Shown: positions 26,894-37,225 of the stretch, piece after piece | How positions within the stretch are numbered: position 1 is the first letter of the stretch | Layout of the letters: each line of letters starts with the position of its first letter | Source of the DNA: Sneathiella sp. HT1-7 | Lineage (GTDB): Bacteria > Pseudomonadota > Alphaproteobacteria > Sneathiellales > Sneathiellaceae | DNA: 64,000 nucleotides | Reading direction: 5' to 3' | Assembly (NCBI RefSeq): GCF_020731145.1 | Contig: NZ_JAJFZN010000002.1 | Coordinates: 682,001 to 746,000 of the forward strand | The notes under the pieces: generated by a model | What the model saw: the letters and a program-made list of their open reading frames with translations, nothing else | What the model was told of the DNA's origin: nothing | Database searches by the model: none | Made by a program: the position numbers and the translations under genes

Positions 26894-29800
26894 TTGGTCA
26901 GAACTACTTCCAGATTATTGTACCGGACCTTGATGGGGGCCGTTGTTCTTGTCTTCCTCGTGGCGCTCGCGTTGGTGGCGGGACTGTCGCGCGGGCCGAT
27001 GTCACTATCCTTTATCGAACCTTATGTCGTGCAGATTCTGGAGGCACAGTATCCAGAGGTTGATTTTTCCTTCCGTAAACTTGAACTGGAATGGAACGGT
27101 CGTGACAAAAACCTGATGGTGGCGATCGATAATCTGGAAATAGCGGAAGAGAAACGCCGGGTTGTCTCCATCCCGGATGTGACGATGGTGTTCAGCGGTG
27201 CGGCGCTCCTGCGCGGGCGGATTGCTCCGGCGGAACTTGAATTTACCGGACTTAAAATACGCCTTACCCGCAACAAGAATGGCGAGATCAAGTTCGGTTA
27301 TGAGCATAGCCTGATGGCCGAAGCAGGCACCAGTGGAGTAAAGACAACCAACCCCGATGAGAACTCGGAAGAAGTCGCCCTGGAGGAAGGCTATCTTGAT
27401 ATCCTGAAGGAACTCAGTAAGGAGCCAGACCCTGAGAGCCTGACTGGTTATCTCGAACGGCTGGAGCTCTATGATTCCGCTGTCTTTATCGAAGATGAGA
27501 TACTGGGCCGGTTTTGGCGGGTGACTGGTGCGGATGTCTTTGTATGGCGCGAAGAACGGGGCCTGAGCGGCCAAGCCAGCGGTACCATCAAGGTCGGGAG
27601 CGAGAATGTCTCTGTGGTGGCGTTCGGTGACTATGATCGGGAACTCAAACGCACACAGATTGATGGGCAGTTTAATGACCTGCCACTCCCGCTGGTTGGC
27701 GCGCAGGTGGCAGAGCTGGAGATGCTGAAAGGCATTAATCTCATCTTGTCTGGACATGTCAATCTCGACCTCGATGAAAAATTCAGCTTCGATATGTTAG
27801 GGTTCGATGTAAAGGCGGGCGCCGGTGCCGTCGATCTGCCGGACTTGTATAAACAGCCTTTGCCAATTGATTCCGTCTCGGTTTCGGGGGAGGTGACAGG
27901 CGATTTCACGAAGGTCACAATCGATAGTGTGAAGGCCGAAACCCTAGGCGCGAAGGTTGATATGACGGGGGCCGTTGATATTGCCGAAGAGGGGGTGGGC
28001 CTCTCGATCAAAGGGGATCTGGCAAATTTGACCGTCAATGACCTTGGGCGATTTTGGCCCTATTCCATGGCGAGCAATGGCTATGACTGGGTGACGAAGA
28101 ATATCCGCGACGGCACGGTGCCGAAGGCGAGCTTTACCATTGACCTGCCGCCTGGCGCGCTTTCGAGTGGGAATATCCCGAAAGATTCCGTCGTTCTTAA
28201 ATTCGATTTGAAAGGCGGTTCGGCCGATTATTACGCGCCGCTTCCCAAGGTGACCGATATTGATGGCAGCGGGGTGCTGACGGAAACCGGGGTCACAATT
28301 ACCGGCTTAACCGGTAAGCTTGGCAGCCTTGATGTAACCTCTGATAAGGTGATCATTAACGAATTTGATAAATATGACCAGCTTGCCGATATCGTCATCC
28401 GCGTGACGGGCAGCAGCCAGGAAATCTTTACCTTCCTCGATCTGGAACCACTCGGCCTCGCGTCGCCCTACGGCATTGTTCCTTCCGCCATGACGGGGAC
28501 GGGAACGGTTGATGCGTCGTTTAAATTCCCGCTGCGCTTTGATTTGACGCTTGAAAAGGTCGAATATTGGGCGAAGGGCGATTTTACCGATGCGACCATC
28601 CCGGACGTGGCGGAGAATGTGACCCTCACGGATGGTGCGCTGAAAGTCGCGGTTGATCCGAAGGGTGTGCAGGTAACGGGATCGGCTGCGCTCAACGATG
28701 TGCCCGCTGACATCAAGGCGGAAAGCTGGTTCTCGGGTGCGAAAAAAGGCCATCGCCGCTATGTCTTGACCGCCACTCCCAATGACGCGGATCGCAAGGC
28801 GCTCCATCTGGAGACGTCCTATCTTGCGGGCCCGATGACGGCGGATATCACCCTTGAAACCATCCCTGACGGTAGCGCCAGCGGAGAGATCAAGCTGGAT
28901 GTCACGGAGACAGAAATCCATGTGGATTCCCTTCACTGGTCAAAAGCGGCGGGTGTGGCCGGAACATTTACGGCAGAGATCAATTCTGATACGGCGGATG
29001 TGACGACGCTTTCCAATGTCGCGGTTGCGGTCGGGGACCTGACGGCGGCAGGTACGGCGAAGCTGACGGGTGGCCTGCTGACCGACCTGACAATGCCGAG
29101 TGTCCGTTATGGCGAAAATGACTTCAATGTCTCCTTCACCCAGGCGACGGCGGGCGACATGAAAATCAGGGTGCGGGGGACTCAGTTCGACCTGAAACCC
29201 TTTGTGGTGGCGACTTATGACCTGAACGAAGTGGATATTGACGGCCCGGAAAAGAGCCGCCAGATAGATATTCATGTCGATTTCGACCGGGTGTTGCTCG
29301 ATCAGGATCTCACTCTTGATAATGTTAGCTCCGATATGCGCATTGACGGAAACCTGATTACAACGGGCATGGCCAAGGGCAAGTTCGAGGGCGACAAGAG
29401 CTTCGAATTCACAATCAGGCCTTCTGCAAAGGGGCGGCAGGTAAGTTTCATTTCCGACGATGCGGGGTCTCTCTTTCGGGGGCTGGACCTTTATGACGAT
29501 TTCCGTGACGGCAATCTGAAACTGACCGCCGAGATCGACGATAGCCTGCCATCCCGCCCGGCTACGGGAGCAATTAATATCAAGGATGTGCGGGTGGTGA
29601 ACGCGCCGGTGCTGGGCAAGATACTGACCCTCGGCTCCCTTGGTGGTATTGTTGACCTGCTGCGGGGTGATGGGATGGTCTTTGCCACGGTGGAGGGGCC
29701 CTTCACCTATGAGAACGGGATTTTCAAAACGAAGGATTTTCGCGCTATCGGCTCTATCGGGATCACCCTGACTGGTTCTGTGGATCAGCCAGCCGACAAG

Positions 29801-30076
29801 ATCGACATGTTCGGAACTGTTATTCCATCCTATACCCTGAATTCCATGCTGGGAAATATACCAATCCTGGGTACTCTTCTTGTTGGCAAGAAGGGAGAAG
29901 GGATCTTCGGCTTTTCCTACAAGGTAACAGGCGGACTGAAAGATCCGGATATTGACGTCAATGCCGTTTCAGCGCTGGCACCGGGCATCCTCCGCCGGAT
30001 GTTCTTCGAACCTTGGGATCAGGATGATATTCAGCCGCCATCAACCAACAAGCCGGACAACCGCCCGAGCCCTTAA
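26894..30076 (+). CDS. AsmA-like / DUF3971 (YhdP-like) envelope protein
   Basis: A 1060-residue protein with one N-terminal membrane helix (about residues 13-31) and a very long periplasmic part. It begins LSFIEPYVVQILEAQYP and contains the DUF3971 segment and, near the end, the AsmA-like C-terminal block (LGGIVDLLRGDGMVF, then SYTLNSMLGNIPILGTLLVG). These large repeating-beta-groove proteins are believed to bridge the periplasm and carry phospholipids to the outer membrane. The start is TTG at 26894, chosen because it gives a proper basic N-terminus before the helix. A Pro/Asn/Asp-rich tail follows the domain. Confidence 0.88.
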   Translation: MVRTTSRLLYRTLMGAVVLVFLVALALVAGLSRGPMSLSFIEPYVVQILEAQYPEVDFSFRKLELEWNGRDKNLMVAIDNLEIAEEKRRVVSIPDVTMVFSGAALLRGRIAPAELEFTGLKIRLTRNKNGEIKFGYEHSLMAEAGTSGVKTTNPDENSEEVALEEGYLDILKELSKEPDPESLTGYLERLELYDSAVFIEDEILGRFWRVTGADVFVWREERGLSGQASGTIKVGSENVSVVAFGDYDRELKRTQIDGQFNDLPLPLVGAQVAELEMLKGINLILSGHVNLDLDEKFSFDMLGFDVKAGAGAVDLPDLYKQPLPIDSVSVSGEVTGDFTKVTIDSVKAETLGAKVDMTGAVDIAEEGVGLSIKGDLANLTVNDLGRFWPYSMASNGYDWVTKNIRDGTVPKASFTIDLPPGALSSGNIPKDSVVLKFDLKGGSADYYAPLPKVTDIDGSGVLTETGVTITGLTGKLGSLDVTSDKVIINEFDKYDQLADIVIRVTGSSQEIFTFLDLEPLGLASPYGIVPSAMTGTGTVDASFKFPLRFDLTLEKVEYWAKGDFTDATIPDVAENVTLTDGALKVAVDPKGVQVTGSAALNDVPADIKAESWFSGAKKGHRRYVLTATPNDADRKALHLETSYLAGPMTADITLETIPDGSASGEIKLDVTETEIHVDSLHWSKAAGVAGTFTAEINSDTADVTTLSNVAVAVGDLTAAGTAKLTGGLLTDLTMPSVRYGENDFNVSFTQATAGDMKIRVRGTQFDLKPFVVATYDLNEVDIDGPEKSRQIDIHVDFDRVLLDQDLTLDNVSSDMRIDGNLITTGMAKGKFEGDKSFEFTIRPSAKGRQVSFISDDAGSLFRGLDLYDDFRDGNLKLTAEIDDSLPSRPATGAINIKDVRVVNAPVLGKILTLGSLGGIVDLLRGDGMVFATVEGPFTYENGIFKTKDFRAIGSIGITLTGSVDQPADKIDMFGTVIPSYTLNSMLGNIPILGTLLVGKKGEGIFGFSYKVTGGLKDPDIDVNAVSALAPGILRRMFFEPWDQDDIQPPSTNKPDNRPSP

Positions 30077-30083
30077 GTGAGCG

Positions 30084-31337
30084 TCAGACCGGCTGGATCA
30101 GGTAGTGCCGCTTCTTGCCCGCCGAAAGCTTAATCCGGCCGTCCGCATCAAGATTATCAAGACTGACGATCGCTTTCTCGTCAGAGATTTTCTCATCATT
30201 CAGCCGGGCGCCTCCACCCTTGATCAATTTCCGCGCCTCGGAGTTGGAATTGGCGAGACCTGTCCGCTGAAATAAGGCGGCGGCGAGAACACCCTCTTCA
30301 AGCTCCGCTTTCGGGATTTCCAATGTCGGAAGGCCTTCCGCGGTCTGTCCCATTTCGAACGTCTGCCGGGCGGTTTCGGCTGCGGCCTCGGCGGCCGACT
30401 TGCCATGGGCCATTTCGGTGCAGGCATCGGCGAGGATTTTCTTCGCCTCGTTCAGCTCCGCTCCGTCGAGATTTTCCAGACGCGCCACTTCATCCATCGG
30501 GATTTCGGTGAACAGCCGGAGGAACTTGCCGACGTCAGCGTCTTCGGTGTTGCGCCAGAACTGCCAGTAATCATAGGCGCTCAACATGTCTTCGTTAAGC
30601 CAGACGGCACCGCCCGCGGTCTTGCCCATCTTCGCACCAGAGGAGGTGGTGAGCAGCGGGGAAGTCAGGCCGAACAGGGAGAATCCATTCGTTCGCCGGC
30701 CAAGTTCGACGCCATTAACAATATTGCCCCACTGATCTGAGCCGCCAAGCTGCAGGCTGCAATTGTATTTCTTCTTGAGTTCGACGAAATCATAGGCTTG
30801 CAGGATCATGTAGTTGAACTCGAGGAAGGTCATGGATTCCTCGCGTTCCAGCCGGAGCTTCACGCTATCAAACGACAACATCCGGTTGATGGAGAAATGG
30901 GGGCCATAATCGCGCAGGAACTGGATGTACTGGATATTATCGAGCCAGTCGGCGTTATTGACCATGATCGCGTCGGTCGGACCATCCCCGAAGGTGAGAA
31001 ATTTCTCGAATACCTTCTTGATGCCATCCATATTTTCCTGGATCACTTCGTCGGTGATCAGCGGGCGACTTTCATCACGCCCCGTCGGGTCACCGACTTT
31101 CGTCGTCCCGCCGCCCATCAGCACGATTGGCTTGTGTCCGGCCTTCTGAAGACGACGCAAAATCATGATTTGCATCAGGCTGCCCGCATGGAGGCTCTTT
31201 GCTGTGCAGTCAAACCCGATATAAGCCGTGACGATCTCGTCAGCAAAGGCTTTATCCAGCGCGTCAATATCTGTACATTGATGCAAGTAGCCGCGTTCAG
31301 TGAAGACTTTAAGGAAGTCGGAGCGTAATTCGGTCAT
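30084..31337 (-). CDS. tyrS: Tyrosyl-tRNA synthetase
   Basis: A class I aminoacyl-tRNA synthetase of 417 residues. The HIGH-type motif is HAGS at residues 50-53, the tyrosine-binding [10 protein letters not shown] segment is present, and KMGKT near residue 235 is the KMSKS motif. An S4-like RNA-binding domain ends the protein. The start at 31337 (MTELRSDF) is preferred over an upstream ATG at 31376, whose extra 13 residues have no family match. The end faces the AsmA-like gene with seven bases between stops. Confidence 0.97.
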   Translation of the reverse strand: MTELRSDFLKVFTERGYLHQCTDIDALDKAFADEIVTAYIGFDCTAKSLHAGSLMQIMILRRLQKAGHKPIVLMGGGTTKVGDPTGRDESRPLITDEVIQENMDGIKKVFEKFLTFGDGPTDAIMVNNADWLDNIQYIQFLRDYGPHFSINRMLSFDSVKLRLEREESMTFLEFNYMILQAYDFVELKKKYNCSLQLGGSDQWGNIVNGVELGRRTNGFSLFGLTSPLLTTSSGAKMGKTAGGAVWLNEDMLSAYDYWQFWRNTEDADVGKFLRLFTEIPMDEVARLENLDGAELNEAKKILADACTEMAHGKSAAEAAAETARQTFEMGQTAEGLPTLEIPKAELEEGVLAAALFQRTGLANSNSEARKLIKGGGARLNDEKISDEKAIVSLDNLDADGRIKLSAGKKRHYLIQPV

Positions 31338-31420
31338 GGGACGTAATTCTGTTCTAATGAGGATCAAGAGCGCCATCGTTTAGCACATATGGTGCGCATT
31401 TTAAAAGTGCGGGATAGCAT

Positions 31421-32542
31421 ATGACGACAATTAAGCAAAATCACGGTGAAAACGCGCCGGTTCGTGCCCTTGGACTGATGAGTGGAACGTCGCTCGACGG
31501 GGTGGATGCGGCAATCATCGAAACCGATGGCATTGAGGTTTTCGATCATGGTCCTGTTCGTTCCACCCCTTACGATCCGGCATTCCGCGCCCGCCTGCGT
31601 GAGGTTCTGGGGAAAGAGTCGGCTCCCGCCGAACTTATCGTGGAATTTACGAAGGTGCAGGCGGATTTTGTGCTTGCATTGCTGGAAGCGAATAACCTTT
31701 CGCCCGCCGATATCGACCTGATTGGCTTTCACGGCCAGACGATTTTTCACGATCCCGCCAACCGTCTCACTGTGCAGATTGGCGATGGTGTGTTGATGGC
31801 GGAGCTGACCGGCATCGATACGGTCGCCGAATTCCGTCATGCGGATGTTGCCTCAGGTGGGGAAGGGGCCCCGTTTGCGCCGCTCTATCATCGGGCGCTG
31901 GCGACGGAGCTTGAGGGCCCGCTCGCAGTACTTAATCTCGGTGGGGTTGGCAATGTCACCTATATCGAGGGGGAGACAGTGCTGGCCTTCGATACCGGAC
32001 CGGCGAATGCGCTCCTTGATGACTGGGTTTTGACCCATACGGGCCAACCCTTCGATGAGGGCGGCAAGATCGCGGCGACGGGGCAGGTGAATGAGGCAGT
32101 TCTCGCACAACTGCTCGATAATCCCTATTTCGATCTGAAACCACCCAAAAGCCTCGACCGTGATGAATTTCCGGTGGCGGCGGCCATCAACGGCCTCGGT
32201 CTTGAGGAAGGGGCGGCGACCTTGCTGCATTTCACGAGTGAGAGCATCCGCCGCGCGCTGCCTCATTTGCCCGGAAAACCCGCACGGTGGCTGTTGACAG
32301 GCGGTGGCCGCAAGAACCCGGCCCTAGTGCAGGCGATTGAAATAGTCACCCAGGTTCCGGTGGAACCGGTGGAGGCGGTTGGTTGGCGCGGCGATGATCT
32401 GGAGGCCGAAGCCTTTGCCTTTCTCGCCGTGCGGTCTGTGCGGGGACTGCCGCTCAGCCTGCCAACGACGACGGGCGTGCCAGAACCGATGACGGGCGGG
32501 CGATTTTACGCCGCGCCGTCAAAGGAACGTGTAAGGGCTTAA
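31421..32542 (+). CDS. anmK: Anhydro-N-acetylmuramic acid kinase
   Basis: The ASKHA-fold kinase of 373 residues converts anhydro-MurNAc from turned-over cell wall to MurNAc-6-phosphate. The hallmark GLMSGTSLDGVD is at residues 18-29. VIGFHGQTIFH-like (LIGFHGQTIFH), the LNLGGVGNVTYI block, and FDTGPANALLDDW follow, and the C-terminal GGGRKNP segment is intact. It is divergent from tyrS, an arrangement common in alphaproteobacteria. The first 14 residues are variable, so the exact start is less certain. Confidence 0.95.
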   Translation: MTTIKQNHGENAPVRALGLMSGTSLDGVDAAIIETDGIEVFDHGPVRSTPYDPAFRARLREVLGKESAPAELIVEFTKVQADFVLALLEANNLSPADIDLIGFHGQTIFHDPANRLTVQIGDGVLMAELTGIDTVAEFRHADVASGGEGAPFAPLYHRALATELEGPLAVLNLGGVGNVTYIEGETVLAFDTGPANALLDDWVLTHTGQPFDEGGKIAATGQVNEAVLAQLLDNPYFDLKPPKSLDRDEFPVAAAINGLGLEEGAATLLHFTSESIRRALPHLPGKPARWLLTGGGRKNPALVQAIEIVTQVPVEPVEAVGWRGDDLEAEAFAFLAVRSVRGLPLSLPTTTGVPEPMTGGRFYAAPSKERVRA

Positions 32543-32544
32543 AG

Positions 32545-33204
32545 TCAGTCTTCTTCTTTATCTTCGCCATTAAGGCGCATGTCGAGATAGTCATCGACGG
32601 ACACCATCAGTTTATCGAGGGTGTTTTCGAAGAAATGGTCGGCGTCGGCGATTTCATCATAATCGATCGTGATGCCCTTCTGCGCCTTCAGCTTTTCAAC
32701 CAGCTTCTTGATATCTTTGCGCGGGACCAGAACATCCTGATCGCCATGAATGATAATGCCGGATGACGGGCAGGGGGCAAGGAAGGAGAAGTCATACATA
32801 TTCGCGGGCGGCGCGACGGAAATAAACCCGGCAACTTCCGGTCGGCGCATCAGAAGCTGCATCGAGATCCAGGCGCCGAAAGAAAAGCCGGCGATCCAGA
32901 CAGCGGGCGCATTCGGGTTATGGGTCTGCATCCAGTCGAGCGCGGCGGCGGCATCGGAAAGCTCTCCCACACCATGATCATAATCGCCCTGGCTGCGGCC
33001 GACGCCCCGGAAATTGAAGCGAAGAACCGAGAAACCGCGCTTTTTGAAGGTGGTAAAAAGGTTATAGACGACCTTGTTATTCATCGCGCCCCCATATTGA
33101 GGATGGGGATGGAGGATCAGGGCGAGCGGAGCGTTCGGATCATCGGAATGGTGATAGCGCCCTTCCAGGCGTCCTTCGGGTCCATTAAAAATAACGTCGG
33201 GCAT
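32545..33204 (-). CDS. Alpha/beta hydrolase (small, DUF-type)
   Basis: The 219-residue protein belongs to the compact alpha/beta-hydrolases that begin IFNGPEGRLEGRYH and have LHPHPQYGGAMNNKVV. The nucleophile elbow GFSFG places Ser108; an acidic residue in HGDQDVLVP and a His in ADHFF complete a plausible triad. No signal peptide is present. The substrate is unknown. Its stop lies two bases from the convergent anmK stop. Confidence 0.88.
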   Translation of the reverse strand: MPDVIFNGPEGRLEGRYHHSDDPNAPLALILHPHPQYGGAMNNKVVYNLFTTFKKRGFSVLRFNFRGVGRSQGDYDHGVGELSDAAAALDWMQTHNPNAPAVWIAGFSFGAWISMQLLMRRPEVAGFISVAPPANMYDFSFLAPCPSSGIIIHGDQDVLVPRKDIKKLVEKLKAQKGITIDYDEIADADHFFENTLDKLMVSVDDYLDMRLNGEDKEED

Positions 33205-33418
33205 TTCTTTTTTAATTCCTACAACAGCTTCAATATCGAGCCGAAAAAAACCTGAATATGACCCATTTTTCAGCCTGCCGCCGCGAACGACCTGTCAAAG
33301 GAATACGAATGGTATCCTTGACGGTCCTCCCGATATGCATATATCTGTTTATTAAGGGCGCTTTAAACCTCAGGTGAATTCCGCTACAAGAGCGGCACAA
33401 TACAGAAGGTAAGGGCAA

Positions 33419-34183
33419 ATGTTCAAGCATATTAGCGAAGAAATTAGCTGCGTGATGGAACGCGACCCCGCGGCACGGAGCCGATTTGAGGTTGCGCTGC
33501 TGTATCAGGGCTTCCACGCCATCGTCCTGCATCGCCTTGCCAATTGGCTGTGGGAGCGAAAATGGCGCTTGCTTGCACGGCTCTTGTCGCAGTTCAGCCG
33601 CTTCCTCACCGGCATCGAAATTCATCCCGGTGCAAAGATTGGCCGCAAGTTCTTTATCGACCATGGCATGGGCGTTGTCGTCGGGGAAACGTCAGAAATC
33701 GGCGACAATGTGACCCTTTACCATGATGTAACATTAGGCGGTGTCGCGCCGTCGATTGATTCCGATGCACAGCGCGGCGTTAAGCGTCATCCGACGTTAG
33801 GGGATGGTGTGATCATCGCCTCCGGTGCGCAGATCATTGGCCCGATCACCATCGGAAGATGCTCCCGCGTTGGCGCAAACTCGGTCGTCCTCAAGGACGT
33901 GCCGGAAAATACCACGGTCGTCGGTGTACCGGCCCGCGCAGTGAATGCCAGCAAGAAAACACCTCTGGATGAGAGATTCGCTGCCTATGGCGTCGGGAAT
34001 CATGACTTGCCCGATCCGGTCTTCAAGGTGATGGACGGCTTACTTGATAAAGTGCAGTCGCTGTCCATGCGCGTGGAGGAGCTGGAAAATGAGCGCCGAG
34101 CAGAGGCCGATGCGCCGATTGCGCTGAAACCCAAGAAGAAGCCCACCACCCGCGCCGCCAGCAAGGCGAAGACGGACACTTGA
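33419..34183 (+). CDS. cysE: Serine O-acetyltransferase
   Basis: It makes O-acetylserine from serine and acetyl-CoA, the first step of cysteine synthesis. The 254-residue protein has a short N-terminal helical domain ([20 protein letters not shown]) and the left-handed beta-helix of hexapeptide repeats with the active-site region [20 protein letters not shown] and the LGGVAPS loop. The C-terminal tail is Lys/Ala-rich and longer than usual. A GAAGGTAAGGG ribosome-binding site precedes ATG 33419. Its partner cysK lies at 51475-52485; a cysteine desulfurase follows here, so this is a sulfur-metabolism cluster. Confidence 0.94.
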   Translation: MFKHISEEISCVMERDPAARSRFEVALLYQGFHAIVLHRLANWLWERKWRLLARLLSQFSRFLTGIEIHPGAKIGRKFFIDHGMGVVVGETSEIGDNVTLYHDVTLGGVAPSIDSDAQRGVKRHPTLGDGVIIASGAQIIGPITIGRCSRVGANSVVLKDVPENTTVVGVPARAVNASKKTPLDERFAAYGVGNHDLPDPVFKVMDGLLDKVQSLSMRVEELENERRAEADAPIALKPKKKPTTRAASKAKTDT

Positions 34184-34222
34184 TCTCAACGAATGACCGC
34201 CCCGGCGGGTCTGATTGTGCTT

Positions 34223-35338
34223 ATGGCGAAAACCGTTTATCTCGATTTTAACGCGACTGCCCCAATCCGGCCGGAGGTGGTGACCGCTATGGTTGCCATG
34301 ATGGAGGCGGGGGGCAATCCATCCTCCGTTCATCAGGCGGGCCGTATAGCGAGAAACCGGGTGGAGGAGGCGCGGGCGTCGCTTGCCGATCTTCTGGGAT
34401 CCAAACCGCCGGAGATTGTCTTTACTTCCGGAGGGACAGAGGCAAATAACTTCGCCCTTACAGCTTTCCCGGCTCGGCCGCTTTTTATCTCTGCCGGGGA
34501 ACATGATTCGGTCCTCGCTGCGGCAGGGGAAGCAACGTTTCTCCCGCTTAACAGTGACGGTCTGCTGGAAATGGCCGCGCTGGCCGATCTTTTGGAAGCG
34601 GCGGACGAACCGGCGTTTGTCTCCGTCATGCTTGCCAATAACGAGACCGGGGTGATCCAGCCGATTGCCGATATTGCCGCTCTCGTTCATGAGAAAGGCG
34701 GCATCCTGCATTGCGACGCGATTCAGGCTGTCGGTAAAATCCCCCTTTATTTTTCTGAGCTGGGCGCGGATATGATGTCCGTTTCCGCGCATAAATTCGG
34801 CGGGCCGCAGGGGATTGGCGCGCTTGTTGTGCGGGATGGTCTTGCCGTACCGCCTCTGCTGAAAGGCGGCGGGCAGGAACTGGGCCGGCGTGCGGGCACG
34901 GAGAATGTCGCCGGGATCGTCGGCATGGGCGTAGCGGCACGATCAGCGATGGAGGGTCTTAAGAGTTATCAGGCGGTCGCTCATCTGCGCGATTCCTTGG
35001 AGGAACGGCTGCTTGTTATGTCGCCAGAAAGCCAGGTCTATGGAAAAGGGGCCCCGCGAATTCCCAACACGACGACGATTTCCATGCCGGGCGTTGCGTC
35101 GGAGTTGCAGGTCATGTCCCTTGATCTCGATGGTATTGCCGTGAGTGCGGGTTCGGCCTGTTCGTCCGGCAAGGTCAAGGCCAGCCATGTGCTCACCGCC
35201 ATGGGCGCCAGTGACGAGGAGGCCGGATCTGCCATTCGCATCAGTCTTGGCTGGTTAACGACAGCGGCGGATATTGACGCTCTGGTCGAGAGCTGGACAA
35301 AGCTCTACCGCCGGAAATCGCCGAAATATGCAGCCTAA
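34223..35338 (+). CDS. Cysteine desulfurase (NifS/IscS family)
   Basis: A PLP enzyme of about 371 residues that takes sulfur from cysteine as an enzyme persulfide. The PLP lysine is in SVSAHKFGGPQG (about residue 190) and the persulfide Cys in SAGSACSSGKVKASHVL (about residue 312). The short loop and SSG sequence place it in the IscS/NifS-like group I. The start at 34223 (MAKTVYLDFNATAPIRP) matches the family; an ATG at 34193 would add ten residues without a better ribosome-binding site. It lies between cysE and a 2Fe-2S ferredoxin. No iscU, hscA or sufBCD gene is nearby, so the acceptor is unknown. Confidence 0.92.
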   Translation: MAKTVYLDFNATAPIRPEVVTAMVAMMEAGGNPSSVHQAGRIARNRVEEARASLADLLGSKPPEIVFTSGGTEANNFALTAFPARPLFISAGEHDSVLAAAGEATFLPLNSDGLLEMAALADLLEAADEPAFVSVMLANNETGVIQPIADIAALVHEKGGILHCDAIQAVGKIPLYFSELGADMMSVSAHKFGGPQGIGALVVRDGLAVPPLLKGGGQELGRRAGTENVAGIVGMGVAARSAMEGLKSYQAVAHLRDSLEERLLVMSPESQVYGKGAPRIPNTTTISMPGVASELQVMSLDLDGIAVSAGSACSSGKVKASHVLTAMGASDEEAGSAIRISLGWLTTAADIDALVESWTKLYRRKSPKYAA

Positions 35339-35404
35339 CCTCTGGACAGGCGGCGACGGGCAGGATAGGTAAAATAGGAAGAGTATTCAGGAGTTTACGC
35401 CCGT

Positions 35405-35734
35405 ATGCCGAAAATGACCTTTATCAAGCCCGATGGCACCCGTCAGGAAGTCGATGCGCCGCTTGGCAGGACAATTCTGGAAATTGCCCATCAGAATAAC
35501 ATCGATCTTGAAGGCGCCTGTGAGGGGAGCCTTGCCTGTTCGACTTGCCATATCATCGTCTCGGAGGAGGATTTCGAACGACTTCCCGAACCGACCGAGG
35601 ATGAGGAAGATATGCTCGATCTCGCCTACGGCCTCACGCGCACCTCGCGCCTCGGCTGCCAGATTGAAATCACTGAGGAACTTGACGATCTCGTGGTGAG
35701 CCTGCCCGGCGGGTCGAACAACATGATGATCTGA
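35405..35734 (+). CDS. 2Fe-2S ferredoxin, ISC/adrenodoxin type
   Basis: The 109-residue protein has the four cluster ligands Cys39, Cys45, Cys48 ([10 protein letters not shown]) and Cys85 (SRLGCQ), the spacing of vertebrate-type and ISC ferredoxins. It would carry electrons for Fe-S assembly or for a P450-like oxygenase. A desulfurase gene precedes it. An adrenodoxin-reductase-like flavoprotein gene at 37226 is close by and is a natural redox partner. The tenA gene begins on the last base of its stop. Confidence 0.95.
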   Translation: MPKMTFIKPDGTRQEVDAPLGRTILEIAHQNNIDLEGACEGSLACSTCHIIVSEEDFERLPEPTEDEEDMLDLAYGLTRTSRLGCQIEITEELDDLVVSLPGGSNNMMI

Positions 35735-36402
35735 TGACCCTTGCTCTTTTTAACCAGCTCAAGGGCGATAACGCGGAGGCTTGGCAGGCCTATACCCATC
35801 ATGATTTTGTCGCCGGCATGCAGAGCGGGGACCTTCCCAAAGCTGCCTTTCAGCATTATCTGAAACAGGATTATCTCTTCCTGATACAGTTTGCGCGCGC
35901 CTATGCGCTGGCCATTTACAAGGCCGATAACCTGACCGAGATGCGCTCGGCACTGGCCGGGGTTAAGGCCATCCTCGAGATGGAGATGGAGTTGCATGTC
36001 GGTTATTGCGCCGACTGGGGCATCGCGGCGGCGGAATTGGAGACGCTGGAGGAGGCGCCCGAGAATATCGCCTATACCCGCTTCGTGCTGGAACGCGGTA
36101 TGGCCGGTGATTTGCTTGACCTGATGGTCGCGCTCAGCCCTTGCGCCATCGGATATGGGGAGATTGGCGCGCGACTTTCAAAATCACGCGAGACCAAGAT
36201 CGAGGGGAACCCCTATATCACCTGGATCGAGATGTATGCAGGCGATGAATATCAGGCGCTTGTCGTGGATATGATGGCGGAGATTGATACGCTGGCCGCC
36301 AAGCGCTTTACCAAGGCGCGCTTTGCCGATCTCTCCAAAACCTTCGCCACCGCCACCCGGCTTGAGGCCGACTTCTGGCAGATGGGTCTTAATGCGGGGT
36401 AG
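35734..36402 (+). CDS. tenA: TenA-family thiaminase II / aminopyrimidine aminohydrolase
   Basis: The 222-residue all-helical protein fits TenA: AAFQHYLKQDYLFLIQFARA near the N-terminus, a central MEMELHVGYCADWGI, and the catalytic Cys137 in SPCAIGYGEIG with a Glu-rich C-terminal helix. TenA proteins salvage the pyrimidine of degraded thiamine by hydrolysing aminopyrimidines. No other thiamine genes are adjacent, so the substrate is inferred from the family only. The ATG overlaps the ferredoxin stop (TGATGA). Confidence 0.9.
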   Translation: MTLALFNQLKGDNAEAWQAYTHHDFVAGMQSGDLPKAAFQHYLKQDYLFLIQFARAYALAIYKADNLTEMRSALAGVKAILEMEMELHVGYCADWGIAAAELETLEEAPENIAYTRFVLERGMAGDLLDLMVALSPCAIGYGEIGARLSKSRETKIEGNPYITWIEMYAGDEYQALVVDMMAEIDTLAAKRFTKARFADLSKTFATATRLEADFWQMGLNAG

Positions 36403-36418
36403 GGTGCTAATCGCCTGA

Positions 36419-37222
36419 TTACATCTCGCCGTCGAGGGTCCAGGCGACGTCATAATCCTTTACATAGTCGCTATGGGTGACGAGGCCGCCAGCCTCCGTC
36501 CAGTAGTGCAGCAGATATTCAGGCGGCTCGAAGGTGGTGCCGAGGGCGTTATTTTCGCCCAGTAGCAGCCGCACCTGATGTGAAGTAGATGGGCAGGTCT
36601 GCACCAGCGTACCGCCGACCAGCTTCTGGATAGCGCGATGCAGATGGCCACAGAGGACGCGTTCGATATGATCATGACGCGCAACGACTTCTGCAAACTC
36701 CGCCATATCGAGAAGGCCCATCTCATCCATACTGGTAAGGCCGGTCTTGAACGGCGGGTGATGGAGCATGATAACCACGGGCCGCGCGGTTTCGGCCTTT
36801 AGTTCCTGATCCAGCCAGTCAAGTTGCTCCTCGCCGAGGCGACCTTGTGGTTTCCCGTGGATATTGGTGTCGAGACAGATAAATTTAAGCGGCCAGCCGT
36901 CCACCACGTAATTCAGCTTGCCCTCTTTCGGCAAGTAATCATGCTCGGGGAACATTTCCCGCAAAAGCGAGCAGTCATCATGATTGCCGGGCAAGAGATA
37001 CACCGGCATCTCGAAGGTGGGAAGGATATCACGCAGGACTTCATATTCTTCCCGCTTGGCGGTGTTCACCAAATCTCCGGTGAGGAAGACAATATCGGGG
37101 CGGTTGACACTGTTGTTGACGTGTCGTGCGGCGTCAATCAGTTTATCGGCGGGATGATAGAGTTCATTAAACTCGTCTTCCGGCACCACGACATGGCAAT
37201 CGCTGAGTTGAGCAATCAGCAT
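36419..37222 (-). CDS. cpdA: Cyclic-nucleotide phosphodiesterase, CpdA type
   Basis: A calcineurin-like metallophosphoesterase of 267 residues. The dimetal motifs are SDCH (residues 7-10), GD (49-50), GNHD (79-82), a middle HHPP and GHLH near residue 195; all ligands are there. Family members split cAMP or related phosphodiesters. It follows the ferredoxin reductase gene by three bases, so the two are co-transcribed, though no functional link is evident. Confidence 0.9.
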   Translation of the reverse strand: MLIAQLSDCHVVVPEDEFNELYHPADKLIDAARHVNNSVNRPDIVFLTGDLVNTAKREEYEVLRDILPTFEMPVYLLPGNHDDCSLLREMFPEHDYLPKEGKLNYVVDGWPLKFICLDTNIHGKPQGRLGEEQLDWLDQELKAETARPVVIMLHHPPFKTGLTSMDEMGLLDMAEFAEVVARHDHIERVLCGHLHRAIQKLVGGTLVQTCPSTSHQVRLLLGENNALGTTFEPPEYLLHYWTEAGGLVTHSDYVKDYDVAWTLDGEM

Positions 37223-37225
37223 ATC

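Noticed and set aside
34193-34222. Earlier start for the cysteine desulfurase
   Set aside because: Ten extra residues have no family match and no better ribosome-binding site; kept only as an alternative.
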